DNA from: an uncultured Jannaschia sp.
Lineage (GTDB): Bacteria > Pseudomonadota > Alphaproteobacteria > Rhodobacterales > Rhodobacteraceae
Assembly (NCBI RefSeq): GCF_947494025.1
Contig: NZ_CANLTQ010000001.1
Span: 558,001 to 622,000, forward strand
Reading direction: 5' to 3'
DNA: 64,000 nucleotides
This document shows, in pieces, positions 57,012-64,000 of this stretch. Under the pieces are notes generated by a model, which searched no databases, was not told the DNA's origin, and saw only the letters and a program-made list of their open reading frames with translations. The position numbers were made by a program, and so were the translations under genes. The stretch's first letter is position 1; the number at the start of each line of letters is the position of its first letter.

Positions 57012-57911
57012 ATGATCGCCGCCGCAGCCCTCGTGCTCCCGTTCCCGGACATCTCTCCGGACATCTTCCGCATCACGCTGGGGGGCATCACGGTCGCGCC
57101 GAAATGGTACGCGGCCGCCTACATCCTCGGCATCCTCGGCGGCTGGCTGATGGCCCGCTGGGCCGCACCGCGAGCCGCGCTCTGGCCCGGGAACACGCCA
57201 CTCGCCAGCCGCACGCAGATCGAGGACATCATGACCTGGATCACGCTCGGCATCGTGCTGGGCGGGCGGCTGGGCTACGTGCTGTTCTATCAGCCGCAAT
57301 ACTACCTGACCCACCCGGTAGAGATCCTTTACCTCTGGGAAGGGGGCATGTCGTTCCACGGCGGCATGATCGCGACCGGCCTTCTCGTGATCGTCTACGC
57401 GATGAAGCACGGCATCCCGATCCGCTCGCTCCTCGACCTCGCCGCGCTCTGCACGCCGCTGGGGCTCGGACTCGGCCGGCTCGCGAACTTCGTCAACGCG
57501 GAGCTCTGGGGCCGGCCCTCGACCCTGCCCTGGGCCGTCGTCTTCCCCGGCGGCGCAGCGCAGGATTGCGCGAATCTGGGTGAGTTCTGCGCCCGCCATC
57601 CGAGCCAGCTCTACGAGGCGGCGCTCGAGGGGCTCGTCCTCCTCGTCGTGCTCTGGATCGTCGCGCTGCGGGGCGGCCTGAAGGCACGGGGCCTCGTCTG
57701 CGGCCTGTTCCTCGCGGGCTACGGCGCGGCGCGCATCTTCGTGGAGCATTTCCGGCAGGCCGACGCGCAATACATCACGCCCGACAACCCGATGGGCCAT
57801 GTGATCGGCTGGGGCGAGTTCGGCCTGTCGATGGGTCAGGTCCTCTCGGTTCCGATGCTGATCGTGGGCCTCGGCGGCGCCTGGCTGGCGGTCCGCGCGG
57901 CGCGGCGGTGA
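57012..57911 (+). CDS. lgt: Prolipoprotein diacylglyceryl transferase
   Basis: A 299-residue seven-span membrane enzyme that adds diacylglycerol to lipobox cysteines. GGMSFHGGMIA holds the essential His, LGRLANFVNAELWGRP the signature with Arg, and ARHPSQLYEA and ARIFVEHFRQAD the C-terminal active site. At least two lipoprotein substrates are encoded in this window. The stop overlaps the next GTG by four bases. Confidence 0.97.
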   Translation: MIAAAALVLPFPDISPDIFRITLGGITVAPKWYAAAYILGILGGWLMARWAAPRAALWPGNTPLASRTQIEDIMTWITLGIVLGGRLGYVLFYQPQYYLTHPVEILYLWEGGMSFHGGMIATGLLVIVYAMKHGIPIRSLLDLAALCTPLGLGLGRLANFVNAELWGRPSTLPWAVVFPGGAAQDCANLGEFCARHPSQLYEAALEGLVLLVVLWIVALRGGLKARGLVCGLFLAGYGAARIFVEHFRQADAQYITPDNPMGHVIGWGEFGLSMGQVLSVPMLIVGLGGAWLAVRAARR

Positions 57912-58957
57912 ACCTCGCGGACGACCTGATCGCGCGCATCGCGGCGACCGGGCCGATGACCGTCGCGGACTACATGACCGAGGCGCTGCTGCACCCGAAG
58001 CTCGGCTACTACACGACGCGCGACCCCTTCGGCGCGGCGGGCGACTTCACCACCGCGCCCGAGATCAGCCAGATGTTCGGCGAGATGCTGGGCCTTTGCT
58101 TCGCGCAGGTCTGGAGGGATGGAGGCGGCGGGTCGGTCACGATTGCCGAGCTCGGCCCCGGCCGGGGGACGCTGATGGCCGACATGCTTCGCGCGGCCCG
58201 CGCGGTGCCCGGCTTCGCGGAAGCGGTTTCCGTGCATCTGGTCGAGGCGTCGCCGACGCTTCGCGCCACGCAGGCTGAAGCGCTGAAGGACCACGATCCG
58301 GTCTGGCACGCCAGCGCGGACGACCTGCCCGAGGGGCCGATGCTCCTCGTCGCCAACGAGTTCCTCGACGCGTTGCCGATCCGTCAGTTCGTCCGTGCGG
58401 AGGCGGGCTGGCGCGAGCGTCTGGTGACGGTGCGGGACGATGCGCTGGCCTTCGCGCTCGGCCCCGTCGTGCCGGTGCCCGAGCTCGATCACCACGACGT
58501 CCCCGAAGGCACCTTGGTCGAGCGCTGCCCCGCGCTTCCGCATGTAGTCTCGGCCGTGGCCGAGCGCGTCGTCCGGGGCGGCGCCGCGATCTTCGTCGAT
58601 TACGGCCACTGGCGCAGCCGGGGCGATACGCTCCAAGCGCTGCGCGACCATGCGCCCGTCGCGCCGCTCGACGCGCCGGGGACGGCCGACCTGACCGCGC
58701 ATGTCGATTTCGAGGCCGTGGCTCGCGCCGCGCCCCCCGCCCGCGCCTCCGCCATGATTACCCAGGGTGTGCTGCTCGAACGCCTCGGGATCACGGCGCG
58801 GGCGCAGGCGCTGGCGCGGACGCTCGAGGGCGCGGCGCTGGAAGCCCATGTCGCCGCGCATCGCCGCTTGACCCATCCGGGGGAGATGGGCGACTTGTTC
58901 AAGGCGATCGCCCTCGTCCCCGCGGGGGCGGCCCTGCCGCCGGGATTCGACGAATGA
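57908..58957 (+). CDS. SAM-dependent methyltransferase, MidA/NDUFAF7 type
   Basis: A 349-residue methyltransferase. DYMTEALLHPKLGYYTTRDPFGAAGDFTTAPEISQMFGEMLG is the family hallmark, and IAELGPGRGTLMADML the SAM site. The mitochondrial relative NDUFAF7 methylates a complex I subunit. GTG start in a GTGA overlap with lgt; ATGA overlap with the next gene. Confidence 0.94.
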   Translation: MNLADDLIARIAATGPMTVADYMTEALLHPKLGYYTTRDPFGAAGDFTTAPEISQMFGEMLGLCFAQVWRDGGGGSVTIAELGPGRGTLMADMLRAARAVPGFAEAVSVHLVEASPTLRATQAEALKDHDPVWHASADDLPEGPMLLVANEFLDALPIRQFVRAEAGWRERLVTVRDDALAFALGPVVPVPELDHHDVPEGTLVERCPALPHVVSAVAERVVRGGAAIFVDYGHWRSRGDTLQALRDHAPVAPLDAPGTADLTAHVDFEAVARAAPPARASAMITQGVLLERLGITARAQALARTLEGAALEAHVAAHRRLTHPGEMGDLFKAIALVPAGAALPPGFDE

Positions 58958-59694
58958 CGCTGGAGATCCTGACCTCGGACCACCTTGGCCAAGTGCGCCA
59001 CGGCTTCTTCACCCGCTGCGGCGGCGCCTCCTCCGGCGTGTTCTCGGGTTTGAACTGCGGCAGCGGGTCGAGCGACCAGAACGACATCGTCACCACCAAC
59101 CGCGCCCGCGTGGCCGAGGCGATGGGCGGACCGCTCCACGGCGTGCATCAGGTTCATTCCGCCGAGGCTGTCGTCGCCACGGACGCGGCGGCGCGTTCGC
59201 GGGCCGACGCAATCGTCACCGACCGGCCCGGCTGCGTGCTGTCGATCTTGACGGCCGACTGCGCGCCGGTCCTGTTTTGCGATGCGGAGGCCGGCGTGAT
59301 CGGCGCGGCGCATGCCGGCTGGCGCGGCGCGCTCGGCGGGGTGATCGAGGCCGCGATCGCGGCGATGGAAACGCTCGGCGCATCCGCCGGCGCGATGCGC
59401 GCGGCGATCGGCCCGACGATCAGCCAGCGCGCCTACGAGGTCGGCCCCGAATTCCTCGATACGTTCGAGGCGGAGGCGCCCGAGGCGATGCGCTTCTTCG
59501 CGAACGGTGCGAACGGCCGGTATCGGTTCGACTTGCCCGGCTTCGCCCTGCAACGCCTGCGCCGCGCGGGCGTTGACGCGGAATGGACCGGGCACTGCAC
59601 CTATTCGGACCCCGCGCGGTTCTATTCGTACCGTCGGACGACCCATGCGGGCGAGGCGGATTACGGGCGCCTGATCTCGGCCATCGTGCTTTGA
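58954..59694 (+). CDS. pgeF: Peptidoglycan editing factor PgeF (YfiH family)
   Basis: A 246-residue protein formerly called multicopper polyphenol oxidase. Metal-site residues are in HQVHSAEAVV, TADCAPVLFCD and AAHAGWRGALGG; GHCTYSDPARFYSYRRT is the C-terminal signature. In E. coli the enzyme removes wrongly placed L-Ser from peptidoglycan precursors; adenosine deaminase activity is also reported for relatives. It completes lgt-midA-pgeF. Confidence 0.94.
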   Translation: MTLEILTSDHLGQVRHGFFTRCGGASSGVFSGLNCGSGSSDQNDIVTTNRARVAEAMGGPLHGVHQVHSAEAVVATDAAARSRADAIVTDRPGCVLSILTADCAPVLFCDAEAGVIGAAHAGWRGALGGVIEAAIAAMETLGASAGAMRAAIGPTISQRAYEVGPEFLDTFEAEAPEAMRFFANGANGRYRFDLPGFALQRLRRAGVDAEWTGHCTYSDPARFYSYRRTTHAGEADYGRLISAIVL

Positions 59695-59998
59695 GGCCGG
59701 CTGCCATCCGAACGCCATATTGACGCCGCCGAACTTCCCCGATCCGGCCCCGCGCCCGCCGCGCTGGCGGGCGATCCTGCGGACGAAGCGCAGGTGGAGA
59801 TCGGATCGATGTCGCGAGCCGTCTGGATGCACCGGACCGCCGACGCCGCCCCTAAAGGCGGACTGCGTTTGCCCTAATGCGGATGGTCGCCGCGGCGGAG
59901 CGGCCCGCGAAGGGCCGAGATACGTCCGGGGCCATCTGCCAGGCGCCGGGCGGGCCGGACGCGGTCCCGCTGCCACGGTGGCCGCGTCCGATGACGCC
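59695..59998. other. 304-base gap between convergent genes
   Basis: No convincing gene. Two short hairpins are seen: 59846-59861 (CCGCC/GGCGG), close to a GTTTG run and possibly ending pgeF, and 59901-59917 (CGGCCC/GGGCCG). Confidence 0.5.
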
Positions 59999-61630
59999 TC
60001 AGCGGGCGAGGTCGGAGAGCGACGCGCCGGTGGTCAGCATGTCCGGATCGAGGCGCAGCTCGATCACCGCGACCGTCCCCGAAGCCAGCGCCGCGTCGAG
60101 CGCGGGGGCGAATCCGGCCTGCTCCGTCACCGTCCAGCCCTGCCCGCCATAGGCCCGCACCAGCGCGGCGAAGTCCGGATTGGCGAGGTCGGTGCCGGAG
60201 ACGCGGCCGGGATAGTGCCGCTCCTGATGCATGCGGATCGTGCCGTAGCGGCCGTTGTTGGCGACGATCACCACCGGCGTCGCGCCGTGCTGCATCGCCG
60301 TCGACATCTCGTTGAGCGTCATCTGGAAGCAGCCGTCCCCGGCGAGGCAGACGACCTGTCGCCCCGGATGGGCGAGGCTCGCCGCGACTGCCGCCGGAAA
60401 GCCGTAGCCCATGCTGCCGGAGGTCGGCGCGAGCTGCGTGCCCTGCCGCTTCCAGCGGTAGTAGCGATGCAGGAACCCGGCATAGTTCCCCGCCCCGTTG
60501 GTCACGATCGCGTCCTCGGCGAGCGTCGCGTCGAGATGGGCGATGACCTCCTCCAGCCGGACGGCGCCCGGCGTGGGCTTCGGGCGGAGCCAGCCCTCGT
60601 ATTCCGCCCGCGCCACCGCCTGCGCCGTGTGCCAGCCCGGCAGGTCGTCGTCGCGCGCGGCCAGCGCCCGCGCGACGTCCGGGCCGCGCGCGGCAATGGC
60701 GATCTCGGCGGGCCAGACGCGGTTGATCTCGTCCGGATCGGCGTGGACGTGGATCAGCGCCGGGAGCGCGCCCTGCGGGTCCAGCACCTCGTAGCCGCCG
60801 GTGGAGATATCGCCCAGCCGCGTACCGAGCGCGAGGATCAGGTCGGCCGCCCCAAGCCGCTCCATGAGTTTCGGGTTCGGCCCGACGTTCAGATCGCCCG
60901 CATAGGCCGGCGAGCGGTTGTCGATCACGTCCTGCCGGCGGAAGGACACCGCGACCGCCAGGCCGTGCCGCTCCGCCCAGGCGGCGAGGTCGCGGCCCGC
61001 CGCCCCGGTCCAGCCGGGCCCGCCCGCGACGACGAGCGGGCGCTCCGCCCGCGCCAGCCGTTCGATCACCGGACCGAGATCGGGCACGGCCGGACGCGGA
61101 ATCACGGCGCGGGGGCGGTCGGGCACCTCCGCCTCGGCCGAGAGCATATCCTCGGGCAGCGCGAGCACCACCGGTCCGGGCCGGCCGGACTGCGCGACCG
61201 AGAAGGCGCGAGCGACGTATTCGGGGATGCGCTCCGTCCGGTCGATCTCCGCCACCCATTTGACGAGCGGGCCGAACATGGCGCGATAATCGACCTCCTG
61301 GAACGCCTCGCGGTCGCGGTGACCACGGGCGATCTGGCCGACGAAGGCGACCACCGGCGTCGAATCCTGCATCGCGACGTGAAGCCCGGCGCTGGCGTTG
61401 GTTGCCCCCGGCCCCCGCGTCACGAAAAGAACGCCCGGCCCGCCGCCGAGCTTTCCGCTGGCCTCCGCCATCATCGCGGCCCCGCCCTCCTGCCGGCAGA
61501 CGACATTGGCGATCCCGCTCTCGTGCAGGCCGTCGAGCGCCGCGAGGAAACTCTCGCCGGGCACGGAGAACACCCGCTCCACCCCTTGCGCCTTCAGTTG
61601 ATCGACGAGGATCCGTCCGCCGTGCCGCAT
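59999..61630 (-). CDS. Thiamine-diphosphate enzyme (acetolactate-synthase-like)
   Basis: A 543-residue TPP enzyme. The catalytic Glu lies in VCRQEGGAAMMAEASGKL; the TPP/Mg site is AGDGCFQMTLNEMSTAMQHGATPVVIVANNGRYG. It resembles the IlvB/oxalyl-CoA decarboxylase/sulfopyruvate decarboxylase-like superfamily, but the FAD-binding ending of true IlvB and an adjacent ilvH are missing, so acetolactate synthase proper is unlikely. The ribosome binding site GGAGAG is clear. It follows the aminotransferase by 24 bases. Confidence 0.88.
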   Translation of the reverse strand: MRHGGRILVDQLKAQGVERVFSVPGESFLAALDGLHESGIANVVCRQEGGAAMMAEASGKLGGGPGVLFVTRGPGATNASAGLHVAMQDSTPVVAFVGQIARGHRDREAFQEVDYRAMFGPLVKWVAEIDRTERIPEYVARAFSVAQSGRPGPVVLALPEDMLSAEAEVPDRPRAVIPRPAVPDLGPVIERLARAERPLVVAGGPGWTGAAGRDLAAWAERHGLAVAVSFRRQDVIDNRSPAYAGDLNVGPNPKLMERLGAADLILALGTRLGDISTGGYEVLDPQGALPALIHVHADPDEINRVWPAEIAIAARGPDVARALAARDDDLPGWHTAQAVARAEYEGWLRPKPTPGAVRLEEVIAHLDATLAEDAIVTNGAGNYAGFLHRYYRWKRQGTQLAPTSGSMGYGFPAAVAASLAHPGRQVVCLAGDGCFQMTLNEMSTAMQHGATPVVIVANNGRYGTIRMHQERHYPGRVSGTDLANPDFAALVRAYGGQGWTVTEQAGFAPALDAALASGTVAVIELRLDPDMLTTGASLSDLAR

Positions 61631-61654
61631 ATCCGCTCTCCTGCTTGTCGGGGG

Positions 61655-62839
61655 TTAGATGCCGGCGGCGACGATGGCGTCAGCGAGGCGCGGCACGGTC
61701 CCGGCGTTGAGGCCGGCGACGTTGATGCGACTGTCGCCGACCATGTAGACGCCGTGATCCCGCCGCATCGTCTCGACCTGCTCCGGCGTCGCGCCGATCA
61801 GCGAGAACATGCCGCGATGGGCGGCGAGGAACCCGAACCGGTCGGAGCCCGTGCGCTCGCGCAGTTCGCGCGCCAGCTGCTCGCGCAGCGACAGCATGTG
61901 CCCGCGCACCTCCTCCAGCTCAGCCATCCAGTCGGCGCGGAGCGTTTCGTCGCCGAGGATCATCGTCACCACGCGCGCGCCGTGATCGGGCGGAAAGGAG
62001 AAGTTGAACCGGTTCAGCGCCGCCATCGCCCCCTGCGTCGTCTCGAGCGCGTCCGGCGCGGGCGCGACGGCCATCAGAAGGCCCGTCCGTTCCCGGTAGA
62101 TGCCGAAGTTCTTGGAGCAGGACGCCGCGATCAGCGCCTCGGGAACGGCGGCGACGAGGCGGCGGACGCCGTCGGCATCGGCCTCGAGCCCGTCGCCGAA
62201 GCCCTGATAGGCGATGTCCACGAAGGGCACCGCACCCCGCTCGGACAGGATCGCGGCGGTCCTGTCCCACTGGTCCCCCGTCAGGTTCGCGCCGGTCGGG
62301 TTGTGGCAGCAGCCGTGCAGGATCACCGTGTCGCCGGGCGCGGCCGCGGCGAGGTCGGTCTGCATCCCCTCGAAGTCGACGCCGCCGCTCTCCGCGTCGA
62401 AGTAGCGGTAGGTTGCGACCTCCATGCCGAGATAGGTCGCGATCGCGATATGGTTCGGCCAGGTCGGGTCGGACAGCCAGACCTTTGCGCCGGGGGCCGC
62501 CATGCGCACAAGCTCGAGCCCCTGCCGGATCGCGCCGGTCCCGCCGGGCGTCGCCACGGCGGCAAGCCGGTCGGCGGGCTTGTCAGCGCCCAGCACCAGC
62601 GTCGAGACCGCGTCCGCGAAGGCCGGATCGCCGGCCAGCCCGGTATAGACCTTGGTGTCCTGCTCCTCCACGAGCTGCCGCTCCGCCGCCTTGACCGCGC
62701 GCATGACCGGCGTGCGACCGGAGGCGTCGCGGTAGACGCCCACGCCGAGGTCGATCTTCGCGTCGCGCGGATCCTCCCGGTAGGCGGCCATGAGCGCCAG
62801 GATCTTGTCGGGCGCCTGCGGCTTCAGGTCGGTCAGCAT
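61655..62839 (-). CDS. Aromatic/aspartate aminotransferase (class I)
   Basis: A 394-residue PLP enzyme of the AspC/TyrB type. IDLGVGVYRDASGRTPVM is the N-terminus, LHGCCHNPTGANL the cofactor loop, and IAASCSKNFGIYRERTG holds the Schiff-base Lys. SRINVAGLNAGTVPRLADAIV ends the protein. It starts at an ATG sharing one base with the sseA stop (TGATG). Coupling to a mercaptopyruvate sulfurtransferase suggests it may transaminate cysteine or a related acid; this is inference. Confidence 0.93.
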   Translation of the reverse strand: MLTDLKPQAPDKILALMAAYREDPRDAKIDLGVGVYRDASGRTPVMRAVKAAERQLVEEQDTKVYTGLAGDPAFADAVSTLVLGADKPADRLAAVATPGGTGAIRQGLELVRMAAPGAKVWLSDPTWPNHIAIATYLGMEVATYRYFDAESGGVDFEGMQTDLAAAAPGDTVILHGCCHNPTGANLTGDQWDRTAAILSERGAVPFVDIAYQGFGDGLEADADGVRRLVAAVPEALIAASCSKNFGIYRERTGLLMAVAPAPDALETTQGAMAALNRFNFSFPPDHGARVVTMILGDETLRADWMAELEEVRGHMLSLREQLARELRERTGSDRFGFLAAHRGMFSLIGATPEQVETMRRDHGVYMVGDSRINVAGLNAGTVPRLADAIVAAGI

Positions 62840-63690
62840 CAGGCGTCTCCTCGCGCGATCTTCAGATCGGGATACATGCCCCATTCGGCCCAGCTGCCGT
62901 CATAGAGCGCATGGTCGTCGTGGCCTAGCCGGGCGAGGCCAAGATTCAGGATCGCCGCCGTCACCCCGCTGCCGCACGTGGTGATGACCGGGCGCTTCAG
63001 GTCGACCCCCGCCGCGATGAAGGCTTTCGCGAGGTCCGCCCCGTCCTTCATCGTGCCGTCGGGTTCGAGGAGCGCGGCGTAGGGGACGTTGCGGGCGCCG
63101 GGGATGTGGCCGGCACGCAGGCCCGGCCGGGGCTCCGCCGCCTCGCCCCGGAAGCGCGCCGCGCCGCGAGCGTCGACGATCTGGGCATGGCCGAGCTTGG
63201 CGGCCTGCGCCACCTGCGTGACGTTGCGCATGAGTTCGGGGCGGGCCGCGACATTCATGGGCCGATCGCGGATCGCGGGCAGATCCGAGGTTACCGGGCG
63301 CCCCTCGGCGAGCCATTTGGGCAGCCCCCCGTCGAGCACCGCCGCCGTCTTTCCAAAAAGCCGGAACAGCCACCAGATCCGTGCCGCCGAGAAGATGCCG
63401 GCCCCGTCGTAGATCACCACGACATGCCCGTCGCCCACCCCCAGCCGGCGCATCCGCGACAGGAACTTCCCGGCCGGGGGCGCCATGTGCGGCAGGGTGG
63501 AGCGCGCGTCGCTGACCTCGTCGAGATCGAGGAACCGCGCGCCGGGAATGTGCCGCGCGCCGTATTCCTCGCGCCCGTCGCGGCCCGTGTCGGGCAGATG
63601 CCACGACGCATCGATCACGCGCAGGTCGGGCGAGGCGAGCCGTTCGGCCAACCACCTTGTCGAGACGAGTGTTGCGGGATCGTCGGCCAT
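62839..63690 (-). CDS. sseA: 3-mercaptopyruvate sulfurtransferase-like protein
   Basis: A 283-residue tandem-rhodanese protein. The first domain has VIDASWHLPDTGRDGREEYGARHIPGARFLDLDEVSD; the second, active one has VDARGAARFRGEAAEPRPGLRAGHIPGARNVPY and the loop TTCGSGVTAA, where CGSGVTA is typical of mercaptopyruvate rather than thiosulfate sulfurtransferases. First gene of a unit with the aminotransferase and TPP enzyme. Confidence 0.93.
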   Translation of the reverse strand: MADDPATLVSTRWLAERLASPDLRVIDASWHLPDTGRDGREEYGARHIPGARFLDLDEVSDARSTLPHMAPPAGKFLSRMRRLGVGDGHVVVIYDGAGIFSAARIWWLFRLFGKTAAVLDGGLPKWLAEGRPVTSDLPAIRDRPMNVAARPELMRNVTQVAQAAKLGHAQIVDARGAARFRGEAAEPRPGLRAGHIPGARNVPYAALLEPDGTMKDGADLAKAFIAAGVDLKRPVITTCGSGVTAAILNLGLARLGHDDHALYDGSWAEWGMYPDLKIARGDA

Positions 63691-63846
63691 CGGGTCTCCT
63701 GGACGTCGTGTCGGGCTTAGACCCGGCCGCGCCGGCGCGCAACGCGAAGAGGACTTGCACGACACCCTCGCGAGCTTTAAGGGGCGGCCTTCGAACCGGG
63801 CGGACACCCTTGGAGGCTGCCCCTCACACTTGAATTGGAGATCAAC

Positions 63847-64000
63847 ATGGCTGGAGAGATTCCGGATCTCGTGGCTCATGCCCGGACGGGGACAGGCAAG
63901 GGGGCCGCTCGTCAATCGCGCCGGAACGGGATGGTTCCGGGCGTCGTCTATGGCGGCGGCGGCGATCCGCTGCCGATCGAGGTGCCGTTCAACGACCTGG
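63847..64000 (+). CDS. rplY: 50S ribosomal protein L25 (Ctc type), N-terminal part
   Basis: The first 51 residues are visible: [28 protein letters not shown], then [18 protein letters not shown]. Conserved GKGAAR, RR and PGVVYG motifs bind 5S rRNA. The gene runs off the window end; C-terminal length is unknown. The upstream 156-base interval has a TTGCAC hexamer at 63755 that could be a -35 box. Confidence 0.95.
   Translation, partial: MAGEIPDLVAHARTGTGKGAARQSRRNGMVPGVVYGGGGDPLPIEVPFNDL

Noticed and set aside
59720-59878. Short plus-strand frame after pgeF
   Set aside because: The Pro/Arg-rich translation has no motif; the stretch is better explained as non-coding with hairpins.
59720-62905. 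1061-codon open frame on plus over the TPP and aminotransferase genes
   Set aside because: It is a shadow frame opposite two genes with complete active sites.

Overview
The window is very GC-rich, densely coded DNA from an alphaproteobacterium. It most resembles the Rhodobacterales (Roseobacter/Paracoccaceae group). The evidence is an hsp20-DUF1150 pair, an rpsA-ihfB-lapA-trpF run with cmk and aroA upstream, an lgt-midA-pgeF run, a fused ATP sulfurylase/APS kinase, a VPLPA-CTERM protein, a Hint-domain protein without cysteine and an xdhABC-BMP transporter operon. I found no rRNA, tRNA, CRISPR array or intact mobile element. Many starts overlap the preceding stop by 1-4 bases, so several operons look translationally coupled, and TTG starts are used at least twice with good support.

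Layout. 0-9.6 kb, minus strand: a purine-catabolism and uptake operon read xdhA-xdhB-xdhC-ATPase-permease-permease-BMP binding protein, then an aldo/keto reductase cut by the window edge. 9.7-10.4 kb: an unassigned membrane protein divergent from dnaE (10.6-14.1 kb). 14.3-16.8 kb: an RTX metalloprotease directly followed by an AllC/HyuC-type M20 amidohydrolase. 16.9-20.4 kb: a secreted unknown, a small unknown, an HhH-GPD endonuclease-like protein, ThpR and an App1-like phosphatase. 20.6-24.5 kb, minus: msrC-like GAF protein, MOSC, GNAT, pheT. 24.6-27.0 kb: a STAS/RsbW-type pair and a gamma-glutamyltransferase.

27.2-35.4 kb, minus: aroA, GFA protein, cmk, DUF2130, dienelactone hydrolase, a 493-base gap, rpsA, ihfB, LapA-domain protein, trpF. 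35.5-39.1 kb: a metallo-beta-lactamase-fold lipoprotein on plus, then purE-purK-trmB and a DUF465 gene on minus. 39.2-39.9 kb: hsp20-DUF1150 behind a strong heat-shock-type promoter, ending in a clear terminator. 39.9-41.0 kb is a graveyard of two decayed transposases. 41.0-46.8 kb: a single-domain response regulator with an EcfG-like promoter, fused sat/cysC, trxB plus a small lipoprotein, a small secreted protein, the VPLPA-CTERM von Willebrand A protein and an Lrp-type regulator.

46.8-64 kb: family II pyrophosphatase, DUF2161 protein, EamA transporter, lipase-like protein, TPR-sulfotransferase, Hint protein, HAD hydrolase, ribF, YcgN-like protein, threonine aldolase, ubiK, lgt-midA-pgeF, then on minus sseA, an aspartate-type aminotransferase and a thiamine-diphosphate enzyme, and finally the start of the L25 ribosomal protein gene.

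Most genes are housekeeping. The parts that deserve attention are the decayed insertion sequence with matched ends, the stress-type promoters, two long palindromes in promoter regions, overlapping alternative hairpins upstream of rpsA, the exosortase-type surface protein, and the coupled sseA/aminotransferase/thiamine-diphosphate enzyme unit. I did not find a clearly new multi-gene system.
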